A stretch of 64,000 bases of DNA, taken from positions 3,557,139 through 3,621,138 of the forward strand of contig NC_014541.1 of the NCBI RefSeq assembly GCF_000148645.1, given 5' to 3'. The notes beneath the pieces are model-generated. The model saw only the letters and a program-made list of their open reading frames with translations, did no database searches and had not been told where the DNA came from. A program made the translations under genes and the position numbers. Positions 1 through 8,027 of the stretch are shown here, piece by piece (position 1 is the stretch's first letter; each line of letters starts with the position of its first letter). Source of the DNA: Ferrimonas balearica DSM 9799. Its GTDB lineage: Bacteria > Pseudomonadota > Gammaproteobacteria > Enterobacterales > Shewanellaceae.

Positions 1-1038
1 CACACCCTTGAGCGGGTCGACCCGGCCCGCCAGCCCCTGCAGATCATGGAGGTGTGCGGCGGTCATACCCACGCCATCTTCCGTTTTGGTCTGGATAAGC
101 TGCTGCCCGAGGGGATCGAGTTTGTCCACGGCCCCGGTTGCCCGGTTTGCGTGCTGCCCCGGGGCCGCATCGACGACGCCATTACCCTGGCCCGCCAGCC
201 CGGCACCATCCTGTGCAGCTATGGTGATGCGGTTCGGGTGCCCGGCGATCAGGGTTCGCTGCTGGACGCCAAAGCCGCGGGGGCGGACGTCCGCATCGTC
301 TACTCGCCGCTGGATGCCCTGGCGCTGGCACAGCAGCAGCCGGACAAGCAGGTGATCTTCTTTGCCATCGGTTTCGAAACCACCGCACCGGCCACCGCCA
401 TCACCCTGAAACAGGCCGCACAGCAATCGGTCGAAAATTTTTCGGTGCTCTGTCATCACATCACCATCGGCCCGCCGCTCAAGGCGATTCTGGACGACCC
501 GGGGGTTCGGCTCGATGGCCTGGTGGCGCCGGGCCACGTCTCAATGGTGGTGGGCCAGTCGCCCTACCAGTTTATCGTTGAGGACTATGGCAAGCCGGTG
601 GTGATCGCCGGATTTGAGCCCATCGACTTCCTGACCGCTCTGCTGGGCGTGGTGCAGCAGCTGGCCGAAGGCCGCGCCGAGGTGGAGAACGCTTACGCCC
701 GCGCCGTCCAAAGCGCCGGCAATGCGGTGGCACAACGGGCGATGGCCGAGGTGTTCACCCTCGCCCCCAACAGTGACTGGCGGGGGCTGGGCGCCATTGC
801 CGAGTCCGGCCTGATGTTGTCAGAGCAGTACGCCCGCTTTGATGCGGAGCGTCGCTTCGGCCTGAAACCCACTCAGGTTGAGGAGCCGGAAGGGTGCGGT
901 TGCGCCCAGGTGCTGCGGGGCCAGATCAAACCGGCGGATTGCCCGCTGTTTGGCCAGCGCTGTACCCCACAAACGCCGGTTGGCGCATTAATGGTGTCCA
1001 GCGAAGGGGCCTGTGCCGCCTATTTCCAATATCGTTGA
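1..1038 (+). CDS. hypD: Hydrogenase maturation factor HypD (3' part, cut by window start)
   Basis: HypD works with HypC as the scaffold on which the Fe(CN)2CO group of [NiFe]-hydrogenase is built, in the cytoplasm. The reading frame is open from base 1, so the start lies outside the window. The first ATG in view (46) is internal, inside the conserved MEVCGGHTHAI block. Also visible are HGPGCPVCVLP, the GFETTAPATA segment, and the C-terminal cysteine cluster (EGCGC, ADCPLFGQRC) that binds the [4Fe-4S] centre, ending in EGACAAYFQYR. The gene is followed at once by a strong terminator (1065-1100), so it is the last gene of its operon; hypE is not downstream. The family assignment is secure. Confidence 0.96.
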   Translation, partial: HTLERVDPARQPLQIMEVCGGHTHAIFRFGLDKLLPEGIEFVHGPGCPVCVLPRGRIDDAITLARQPGTILCSYGDAVRVPGDQGSLLDAKAAGADVRIVYSPLDALALAQQQPDKQVIFFAIGFETTAPATAITLKQAAQQSVENFSVLCHHITIGPPLKAILDDPGVRLDGLVAPGHVSMVVGQSPYQFIVEDYGKPVVIAGFEPIDFLTALLGVVQQLAEGRAEVENAYARAVQSAGNAVAQRAMAEVFTLAPNSDWRGLGAIAESGLMLSEQYARFDAERRFGLKPTQVEEPEGCGCAQVLRGQIKPADCPLFGQRCTPQTPVGALMVSSEGACAAYFQYR

Positions 1039-1064
1039 ACTCTGGAAAATATAAAAACAGGTGA

Positions 1065-1100
1065 AACGTCCGGAATGATATTCCGGACGTTTTTTATTTT
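1065..1100 (+). terminator. Rho-independent terminator of hypD
   Basis: A perfect 12-bp stem (1065-1076 with 1080-1091) with a 3-nt loop is followed by TTTTATTTTAT. It lies 27 bases after the hypD stop. Confidence 0.92.
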
Positions 1101-1450
1101 ATCAGTAGAGTCATTGTTATAACGAACAAAAAGACACCCTCACCTGCCACGGCAAAATCACAATTTCAACAGCAGAAATAACGAAAATAAGATCATCCGC
1201 AAAAATCGAGCCGGGCTGGATAAATCCATCTTTGGAAAGATGAAATTTATGGCCGTGTTATCGCGCCATCCGGCTCCGTCCTTCGGGCCCAGAAAAGGTG
1301 ACACTCGCCGGTGCCCTCTCTACCATAGCGATTCAAGCATCGACCGCCGGTATCCATACCCAATATCCAATATCCATACCGACTGTCCGTGCCAACCAAC
1401 CCTACCAAGCGCTATGCCAAGGGCTATGCCAAGCGCTATGCCGAGGTGAT
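1101..1450. other. Intergenic stretch between hypD and the Dph6-like gene
   Basis: This gap has no convincing gene. Its first part is AT-rich. A CAATATCCAATATCCATACC-type run lies near 1360-1380, followed by three 12-bp tandem repeats (listed separately). An open frame reaches back to 1298, but it reads through the repeats and has no ribosome binding site. Confidence 0.6.
1407..1442 (+). repeat. Three 12-bp tandem repeats just upstream of the Dph6-like gene
   Basis: The units are AAGCGCTATGCC (1407-1418), AAGGGCTATGCC (1419-1430) and AAGCGCTATGCC (1431-1442), differing at one base. The last unit runs straight into the ribosome binding site (GAGGTGAT) of the gene starting at 1451. Each unit carries an ATG in the frame +1 relative to that gene. 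Confidence 0.85.
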
Positions 1451-2131
1451 ATGAACCAGCCCCGCCCCACCCTGCTGTCCTGGAGCAGCGGCAAAGACAG
1501 CGCCTGGGCGCTGCACCAGCTCCGTCAGGACCCCAGCATTGCCCTCAAAGGGATCTTCACCACGGTCAACGCCGAGGCGGAACGGGTGGCCATCCACGGG
1601 GTGCGCCAGTCCCTGTTGCGGGACCAGGCCGAGGCGCTGGGTCTGCCCCTGTACACCATCAACCTGCCCTATCCCTGCAGCAACGACGACTACCAGGCTG
1701 CAATGTCAGCCTTTCATCAGTGGGCCAGCGAGCAGGGCATCGAGTGCATCGCCTTTGGTGACCTGTTTCTTGAAGACGTCCGCGATTACCGCATTCAGAC
1801 GCTGGAAGGCACCGGCCTGACCCCCCTGTTTCCCCTGTGGGGCAGTGACACCACCGTGCTGTCACACACCATGATAGAAGCGGGACTGAAAGCCCGGATC
1901 AGCTGCATTCAGAACGACAAACTGCCACGCCACTGGCTCGGCCAATCGTTTGACTTCACACTTTTGGACAATTTGCCGGCCGCAATAGACCCCTGTGGAG
2001 AGAACGGAGAGTTCCACACCTTCTGTTACGACGGCCCGATGTTCCGCCGCCCCATCCCGGTACGCTGCGGTGAAGAAGTGGTTCAGGAATTCGCCAGTTT
2101 TATTGACTTGCTTCCCATCGATGACCGGTAG
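1451..2131 (+). CDS. Dph6/MJ0570-like adenine-nucleotide alpha-hydrolase (DUF71 family)
   Basis: A 226-aa cytoplasmic protein of the ATP-pyrophosphatase (PP-loop) fold. The N-terminal SWSSGKDSAWAL is the PP-loop for ATP binding. A mid-protein FGDLFLEDVRDYR and the C-terminal GENGEFHTFCYDGP match the diphthine-ammonia ligase family. In archaea and eukaryotes that enzyme amidates diphthine on elongation factor 2. Bacterial EF-G lacks diphthamide, so the substrate here is unknown and the family name should not be read as the function. ATG 1451 is chosen because AGGTGAT precedes it and the homology begins there; the upstream extension to 1298 is repeat sequence. It appears to be monocistronic. 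Confidence 0.85.
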   Translation: MNQPRPTLLSWSSGKDSAWALHQLRQDPSIALKGIFTTVNAEAERVAIHGVRQSLLRDQAEALGLPLYTINLPYPCSNDDYQAAMSAFHQWASEQGIECIAFGDLFLEDVRDYRIQTLEGTGLTPLFPLWGSDTTVLSHTMIEAGLKARISCIQNDKLPRHWLGQSFDFTLLDNLPAAIDPCGENGEFHTFCYDGPMFRRPIPVRCGEEVVQEFASFIDLLPIDDR

Positions 2132-2768
2132 TAAAACCAGACTCACTATTTTTATTCGATAAATTTAGATCTGAAATAATAACTGTCCTCATTCTCTGAC
2201 CCACCCGGCATGTTGTGGGTCAGAAAATGAAACTTTAATTTTATTGAGTTGAATTCAATTTGCCGTTGCAGCAAAAATTGATCGTCCGCCACCGCCTTTA
2301 AATCACCGAATCCTTGCACTAACTTACATATCGGCTCGAAATTTACGAAGATTGAAACACGTCATTTCCGCTGATTTGCCTGCGCACCCAATGAAGATGG
2401 TTTGGATTTTATTGATGGCCATCTTTCTGCCGCTTTCAACAGATACCCCGGTCTCTGACTCAATCCTTGCAGCATCGTGATGGCGATGCGAAAGCCGCCC
2501 CAGTTCTGAACCGCTTTTCGAGCCCCCGGTACCCGGTCATACATTCCCTGCAAAAGAACGATCACCTTTGCCGGGGGCTCCTCTCCCCTCAATTTCCCCT
2601 GCTCAATACCGAGACAGATCAATCCACTGGCAAAAGCCGCCCTGGTGGTACTGGCGAGGCCGGGTCCCCTGTCCTACGCTTTTGGCTGTTTTTGCCGTCC
2701 CGGCCCCCCGCCGGGGCTGAACCCTTGGTTTCTCCAGCTTTCTCCAATCCATACGGGAGTGGTTTGCC
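2132..2768. other. 637-bp intergenic region, no recognised gene
   Basis: It holds a perfect 10-bp-stem hairpin (2195-2204 with 2215-2224) without a good T-tract. An 86-codon minus-strand frame (2362-2622) starts only with TTG and has no ribosome binding site; I could not match it to any family. The right half (2470-2768) is GC-rich and may be decayed coding or element sequence. The beta-helix gene's GGGAG ribosome binding site closes the region. Confidence 0.5.
2195..2224. other. Hairpin downstream of the Dph6-like gene
   Basis: TCTGACCCAC and GTGGGTCAGA form a perfect 10-bp stem around a 10-nt loop, 63 bases after the stop. It may end transcription, but neither strand has a U-tract directly after it, so its role is uncertain. 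Confidence 0.5.
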
Positions 2769-4139
2769 ATGCCGGTTTCCTCTATATACGCCCCTCTGGC
2801 GCTGCTGATGTTTGCCCTGCCACACGCCGCCTTTGCTGCTGACACCGTTGATTGCGCCAGCGACTCGCTGCAGACCGCCATTGATGCTGCACCGGCTGGC
2901 ACAGTGCTCAACCTGACCGGCCTGTGCGAAGGCCACTTCACCATCGATAAAGACCTCACATTGCAGGGACAACCGGCGGTCCTGTCCGGCACTGGCAACG
3001 GGGCCGTGCTGACCCTGACCAATGGCAGCACCGCCCCCAGGGTGACCCTGCGGGATCTGGAGTTGCGCAATGGCGGCCAGGGGGCAACCGACCCGGCCGC
3101 GTTGATGAATGCTGGCGGACTGCTGCTGCTCAACACCGCCAGTGAGCCCCTGCTGGCACAACTGGAGCGCGTCACCGTCGCCGACAACACCCTGCCCGGT
3201 AATGACGGCGACGCGTTTGGTGCCTGCGGCATCGGCACTGCCGGGCCGGTACAACTGACGGTGCTGGACTCCATCATCAGCGATAACGGCATCCGCAATG
3301 CCTCACTCGACCGCACCGTGGTGGGCGGGATATTAATAGGCCCTCAGGGACGACTGACCTTAGTCGGTAGCGAACTGAGCGGTAACTTCAACCTGACCGA
3401 TGGCGGCGGCAGCGGCGGCCTCGATTGCGCTGGCCACTGCACCATGCTGGGCGGGTCGATACACGACAACGACACGGGCAGTGACGCAGGTTCCACTGGC
3501 GCCGGTTTTACCGTCCAGCGCGACGCGTTCCTGCTGATGGACGGCGTTGGGGTGCAGGACAATCGCAGTGACTGGGACACGGCGGTGGCCGGCGGCGGCG
3601 TGATCCTCGGCCATGCGGTGCTCAAAAACACCGACATCCGGAACAACCGCATCGTGCCAACCGGTGACACCGATGGCAGCGGTGGCCTGCTGGTGCAGGG
3701 GGGCGTACTGGAGATGATCGATGGCAGCCTGCGCGGCAACCTGGCCCCCGGCAGCGTGCACCGTGGTGCCGCCGGACTTACCGTTCGCTCCGGTGCCCAG
3801 GCGAGTTTGCTGCGCACCACGATTCGGGATAATCAGGCGCTGGCCGGGCCGGACGGCAGCAATGCCGGTGCTGTGCTGGTCAGCGACGACAGTCGCTTCT
3901 ATGGCGACGCTCTGGTGATCCGCGCTAACGAGGGACAGGCGGGCGCAGTGCGCATCGGCGCGGGTTCGCGGGCAGTGCTCAACCACAGCCGGGTGCAGAG
4001 CAATGTGGGGCTGGTGACCGGTGGCATTCTGCTGGATGGCTCTGCCAGTCCGGTCGGAGAGGTGTTGCTGTTTGACACCCGGGTATTCGGCAACAGCCCG
4101 GACAACTGCAGCGGCTTCAGCGATCCGGCTTGCGACTAG
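2769..4139 (+). CDS. Secreted right-handed beta-helix protein
   Basis: A 456-aa protein with a signal peptide (hydrophobic LALLMFALPHAAFA, predicted cut after AFA at about residue 23). The rest is built of short irregular repeats of the type ...L.GN.., IRDNQ, IRNNR, VQSNVG and VFGNS. This is the asparagine-ladder look of pectate-lyase-like right-handed beta-helices. Cysteines lie near the N-terminus (VDCAS, GLCEG), in the middle (GLDCAGHC) and at the extreme C-terminus (DNCSGFSDPACD), suggesting disulfides and a periplasmic or extracellular location. No catalytic residues can be assigned. A GGAG site lies about 9 bases before the ATG. It converges with the sugar phosphorylase gene, and the two stop codons overlap in CTAG (4136-4139). 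Confidence 0.75.
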   Translation: MPVSSIYAPLALLMFALPHAAFAADTVDCASDSLQTAIDAAPAGTVLNLTGLCEGHFTIDKDLTLQGQPAVLSGTGNGAVLTLTNGSTAPRVTLRDLELRNGGQGATDPAALMNAGGLLLLNTASEPLLAQLERVTVADNTLPGNDGDAFGACGIGTAGPVQLTVLDSIISDNGIRNASLDRTVVGGILIGPQGRLTLVGSELSGNFNLTDGGGSGGLDCAGHCTMLGGSIHDNDTGSDAGSTGAGFTVQRDAFLLMDGVGVQDNRSDWDTAVAGGGVILGHAVLKNTDIRNNRIVPTGDTDGSGGLLVQGGVLEMIDGSLRGNLAPGSVHRGAAGLTVRSGAQASLLRTTIRDNQALAGPDGSNAGAVLVSDDSRFYGDALVIRANEGQAGAVRIGAGSRAVLNHSRVQSNVGLVTGGILLDGSASPVGEVLLFDTRVFGNSPDNCSGFSDPACD

Positions 4140-5890
4140 GTCGCCGTCTCCCGCGACCGGTTGGTCAGCCACACGCTCTGGTAAGGGGCCAGTTCAATGT
4201 CGCCGTGCAGATCCGGATAGTCGTCACCGCTGAGCAGATCCCACCAATTTTGGGTGCCGATCAGGTTCAGACTTGATAGCCGCAATGTCTGCACCTGGTC
4301 GGTCACGTTCGCCACCGCGAAGATGCTCTGGTCGCGCCGCTGACTCTGCCGCCAGACCCCAAACAGTTCATCCCCCAGGTGCAGCACAAACTGGGTGGCG
4401 CTGGGGTGGAACGCGGCCTGGTCCTGGCGTAACCGGGCCAACTGGCACAAACCCACAAACACCTGATGGTGGTGGCTCTTTACATCCACCAGATGGGCCT
4501 CCAGGGCGTCCGCATCCCAGCAGTGACGGTTGATGCTGCGGTTATTGCCGGTATTGGCCACCTTGTCGAGATCATTCTGGGTGGCCAACAGACTGTGCAG
4601 GTAGATGGCGGGCAGCCCCTCCAGCGACAACATGATGGCGTGGGCACACAGGAAGCGGGCCTGCTGGTATTGGTCCGGCCCCTGCAGCGTGCCCTTCATG
4701 GCGTCATACAGGGCGATGTTGATCTCGTAGGGGCGCAGCCCCCCCTCCCCCAGGCTGCGCCAGGAGATGCGGCCACCGAAGGCTTCCATGGTGGTGGCGA
4801 TGTCGGCGATCTGCTTCTCCTCCAGCAACCCCTCCACCGGGCGCAGGCCGATGCCATCATGAGACGCGATAAAGTTGAGGTAGGTGGTGCCCATCTGCGC
4901 CGGTGGCATGCTCATCTGCCACAACTTCAGGGCGTTGCAGTCGCCGGTCAGCATGGTGTGCAGCAGCAGCGGCGGCAGCGAAAAGTTGTAGATGGCGTGG
5001 GCCTCATTGCCATTGCCGAAGTAGGCCAGGTTCTCCCGGTTGGGGATGTTGGTTTCCGTGATCAGCAGGATCCGGGGGTCGTAGAAGCTCACCAGAGTCC
5101 GCAGCAGGCGGACAATTTCGTGGGTCTGCGGCAGATTCAGGCAGCTGGTGCCCGCCTCTTTCCACAGAAACGCCACCGCATCCAGACGGAAGATCGACAC
5201 CCCCTGACTCAGATAGAGCTGAATGATCCGCACCATCTCCACCAGCACCTGCGGATTGGCAAAGTTGAGGTCAACCTGATCATGGCTGAAGGTGCACCAG
5301 ACGTGACGCTCGCCAGCGGCGGTGGTGACCGGCTTCAGCAGTTCACTGGTGCGGGGCCGCACCACCTGATGGTAGTCCTCGTCCGGGTCGGCGGTAATGA
5401 AGTAGTCGCGCCCCGGAGCCTCATCGGCTTTGAACTGCTCAAACCAACGGCTGCGGCTGGAGCAGTGGTTGATCACCAGATCCGCCATCAACCGGGTCTC
5501 TTCGGCAATGTCCCGGATGTCGGCCCACTCCCCCAGGCTGGGGTTGACCTGGGCGTAATCGATGACGGCAAAGCCATCGTCGGAGCTGTAGGGAAAAAAC
5601 GGCAGGATATGGATGCCGGTGGCCACGTGAGCGAGGTAGTGGTCAACAAACCGCTTCAGGGTATGCAGCGGCCGCTCGCCCTCACGCCGCAGGCTGTCAC
5701 CGTAGGTGATGACAATCAGGTCCTGCTGGTCCCACGGCTCGCTGCGGGGCCGGGCCATGACACAGTGCCCCTCTGCCCCCACCGCATGGATCAGGCGGTG
5801 CGCCAGGGTCTCATGGTCCTCTTCGGGGTAGATCAGGCGCAGGTGCTCCACCACCTGCTGCTGCAACGCTTCGAGAGTCGGGTGCACCAT
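4136..5890 (-). CDS. GH13_18 sugar phosphorylase, probable glucosylglycerate phosphorylase
   Basis: A 584-aa cytoplasmic alpha-amylase-superfamily protein of the sucrose-phosphorylase subfamily. These enzymes cleave an alpha-glucoside with phosphate to give glucose 1-phosphate. The GH13 motifs are present: FRLDAVAF with nucleophile D237, LITETN with acid/base E279, and FIASHDGIG with the transition-state D345. The frame ends with the usual C-terminal beta domain. It lies 1 bp downstream of the GpgS-like gene on the same strand, with a GpgP-like phosphatase nearby. Glucosylglycerate is therefore the likeliest substrate. Sucrose or glucosylglycerol are alternatives that sequence alone does not exclude. 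Confidence 0.85.
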   Translation of the reverse strand: MVHPTLEALQQQVVEHLRLIYPEEDHETLAHRLIHAVGAEGHCVMARPRSEPWDQQDLIVITYGDSLRREGERPLHTLKRFVDHYLAHVATGIHILPFFPYSSDDGFAVIDYAQVNPSLGEWADIRDIAEETRLMADLVINHCSSRSRWFEQFKADEAPGRDYFITADPDEDYHQVVRPRTSELLKPVTTAAGERHVWCTFSHDQVDLNFANPQVLVEMVRIIQLYLSQGVSIFRLDAVAFLWKEAGTSCLNLPQTHEIVRLLRTLVSFYDPRILLITETNIPNRENLAYFGNGNEAHAIYNFSLPPLLLHTMLTGDCNALKLWQMSMPPAQMGTTYLNFIASHDGIGLRPVEGLLEEKQIADIATTMEAFGGRISWRSLGEGGLRPYEINIALYDAMKGTLQGPDQYQQARFLCAHAIMLSLEGLPAIYLHSLLATQNDLDKVANTGNNRSINRHCWDADALEAHLVDVKSHHHQVFVGLCQLARLRQDQAAFHPSATQFVLHLGDELFGVWRQSQRRDQSIFAVANVTDQVQTLRLSSLNLIGTQNWWDLLSGDDYPDLHGDIELAPYQSVWLTNRSRETAT

Positions 5891-5891
5891 A

Positions 5892-7118
5892 TCAGCGCCC
5901 CATAAACTCTTGGTGATCCGCCTCCACCGCTTCCACCAACTGTTCGAAGATGTCCGGAATGGCGCTGCGTACCCGACTCCAGCTGGGGATAAAGGGCTTC
6001 TCCTTGGGGTTCTCCAGGAAGTGCAGCCCGGCCTTCAGTACGTTTTCGGCAAACAGCTCCACCGACTCCTCCTCGTTGTGAACATCAAAGTCGAGGCCAT
6101 TGATCACCGCGTCGTTGCGGTAGGTTTCAATAAAGTCGAGGGCGATGCGGTAGTAGGTGGCTTTGATGGAGCGGAAGGTTTCCGATGAGAACACCACGCC
6201 ATTGGTGGCCAGCTTACGGAAGATCGCCTTGCTGATGTCGATGGACATCTTCGACAAGCCACCGTCGTCGTTGTCCTTGGACAGGTCCTGATGCTTGTGG
6301 TCGTAACGGTCGGCGATGTCCACCTGGCACAGCCGGTTGGTGGCGTAGTTGCGCTTCATCTCCGACAACACGCCGATCTCCAGTCCCCAGTCGCTGGGGA
6401 TGCGGATGTCATTGATCACATCGATGCGGAATGAGAACTCGCCCGCCAGCGGGTAGCGGAAGGAGTCGAGAAACTCGAGGTAATCGAGGTGGCCAAAGAT
6501 CTTCTTCAGCGAACGCAGCAGAGGCGTCACCAACAGACGGGTTACCCGGCCGTTGAGGCGGCCGTCCGCGACCCGGGCATAGAAGCCTTTGCAGAATTCG
6601 TAGTTGAAGGTGGGGTTGGCCACCGGGTAGATCAGCCGGGCCAGCATGCTGCGGTCATAGGTGACGATGTCGCAGTCGTGCAGCGCCACCGATTCAGTCT
6701 GGCCCCGGGCCAGCACATAACCCAGGCAGTACCAGACATTGCGGCCCTTGCCCATCTCGGTGGGGGCCAGCCCTTCCGCACGCAAGCGCTCATCAATGGC
6801 GCGCAACCGGGGGCCGTCATTCCACAGCACCCGATGGGACTGGGGCAGGCGATTAAAGAACTCCAGCGCGTGCTGATACTGCGCCCGATCGGCCCGGTCC
6901 AGTCCAATCACCACTTCGGCCAGGTAGGGTACCTGAGTCAGTTCGGTCACGATATTGTCCAGCGCCGGCCCCTGCAACTCGCTGTAGAGCGAGGGCAACA
7001 CCAGGGACATTGGCCGGGTTTTGCTGAACAGAGTGAGTTCCGCTTCCAGATCGTCGATGGGACGGTCGGTCAGGTTATGCAGAGTGGTGATGATGCCGTT
7101 CTGGTAAAAGTCGCCCAT
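5892..7118 (-). CDS. Glucosyl-3-phosphoglycerate synthase-like glycosyltransferase
   Basis: A 408-aa GT-A glycosyltransferase resembling GpgS (GT81). GpgS joins glucose from NDP-glucose to 3-phosphoglycerate, the first step to the compatible solute glucosylglycerate. The nucleotide-sugar and metal motif is HDCDIVTYDRSM (DCD 148-150). An earlier EVVIGLDRAD strand and the EFCKGFYARV and GEFSFRIDV blocks are typical of the family. The start is MGDFYQNG at 7118, because GGGAG lies 7 bases upstream; an in-frame codon at 7142 has none. It is almost fused to the downstream phosphorylase (1 bp), implying coupled expression. Mannosylglycerate synthesis is the main alternative. Confidence 0.82.
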   Translation of the reverse strand: MGDFYQNGIITTLHNLTDRPIDDLEAELTLFSKTRPMSLVLPSLYSELQGPALDNIVTELTQVPYLAEVVIGLDRADRAQYQHALEFFNRLPQSHRVLWNDGPRLRAIDERLRAEGLAPTEMGKGRNVWYCLGYVLARGQTESVALHDCDIVTYDRSMLARLIYPVANPTFNYEFCKGFYARVADGRLNGRVTRLLVTPLLRSLKKIFGHLDYLEFLDSFRYPLAGEFSFRIDVINDIRIPSDWGLEIGVLSEMKRNYATNRLCQVDIADRYDHKHQDLSKDNDDGGLSKMSIDISKAIFRKLATNGVVFSSETFRSIKATYYRIALDFIETYRNDAVINGLDFDVHNEEESVELFAENVLKAGLHFLENPKEKPFIPSWSRVRSAIPDIFEQLVEAVEADHQEFMGR

Positions 7119-7272
7119 GTAACGCTCCCTGTGCCATTGCAATCAAAGCCATAGCAAAGGGTAGCAATCACAATGCCAGTGTGCCGAAAGCGATGACGCG
7201 GTGGGTTCGCCGCTCCCTGAACCATCACGGTGCGCCAACCTGGCGCAGCGCTGCGTCAAAACAGGGCAGCGC

Positions 7273-7941
7273 TCAGGCGTCCTCTTCGGGTTGTCCACTC
7301 AGCGTCAGGCGGTGAGGCGGGTGTTCGGGTTTGGCGTAACTGAGCCGGCTGAGCCGGGCGGTCTGGTGGTAGCTGTCGAGGCCGGACACGGCCACCACCC
7401 CCAGTCCCTCAAGGTCGATGTAACCATCTTCCTGCACGGCGGCGTCATCCACCATCACCTGCACCACTTCGCCGATCACCAGTTCGGTCTGGTTCAGTGC
7501 TATCGGTTGATGGGCCACCAGCCGCAGGCCGATCCTGAGGGGGCTCTGCGCGACAAAGGGGGCGACAAATCCGGGCACAAACCGCGGTTCCAGGCCACAG
7601 GCGTCGAACTCGGACTGGTCCCGGTCATAACGTGCTGAGGTTTGGTGCGCGGCGGCATAATGGGGATGGTTCACCGCGTTCAGGGTGAAGTATCCGGTCT
7701 CCAGCAAGTTCTCCAGGGTGTGTCGCTCCACCGTATGGGGCCGCACAATAAACCCCATCAGAGGCGGCGCTGCACCGAGATGAAAAACGGAACTGACGAT
7801 GGAGAGGTTGGTGCGGCCATCGCCGTCGACGGTGCCGACCAGATTGGCGCTCTTGAACCCCGACAGGGAGTTGATAAACCGGGCCCGGTAACGCGGCGCC
7901 ATCTGCGCCAGGTCGTGGGGGTCAAACCGCTGTTCAGGCAT
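7273..7941 (-). CDS. Flavin reductase-like FMN-binding split-barrel protein
   Basis: A 222-aa cytoplasmic protein of the flavin-reductase-like family, which binds FMN in a split barrel. Visible are the N-terminal RFINSLSGFKSANLVGT strand, the LSIVSSVFHLGAAPPLMGFIVRP core and HTLENLLETGYFTLNAVN. The substrate is unknown. It starts at ATG 7941 with AAAGGAG 6 bases upstream. It lies between the presumed phosphatase (8028-8870) and synthase (5892-7118) genes on the same strand, with gaps of 86 and 154 bases. It may be a bystander in that cluster, since no flavin chemistry is needed for glucosylglycerate. Confidence 0.85.
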   Translation of the reverse strand: MPEQRFDPHDLAQMAPRYRARFINSLSGFKSANLVGTVDGDGRTNLSIVSSVFHLGAAPPLMGFIVRPHTVERHTLENLLETGYFTLNAVNHPHYAAAHQTSARYDRDQSEFDACGLEPRFVPGFVAPFVAQSPLRIGLRLVAHQPIALNQTELVIGEVVQVMVDDAAVQEDGYIDLEGLGVVAVSGLDSYHQTARLSRLSYAKPEHPPHRLTLSGQPEEDA

Positions 7942-8027
7942 CTCGAACTCCTTTTGGGATCACCTCTGTGCCTGACCGGTACGTGGCAAAAGCGGTTTTG
8001 GGATCACCGGCTTAGCGGCGGTGTTGT

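Noticed and set aside
1298-1450. N-terminal extension of the Dph6-like protein
   Set aside because: It reads through tandem repeats, has no ribosome binding site and adds nothing that matches the family; ATG 1451 has AGGTGAT before it.
4466-5905. 479-codon plus-strand open frame
   Set aside because: It lies opposite the GH13_18 phosphorylase, which has all catalytic motifs; no ribosome binding site or recognisable domain.
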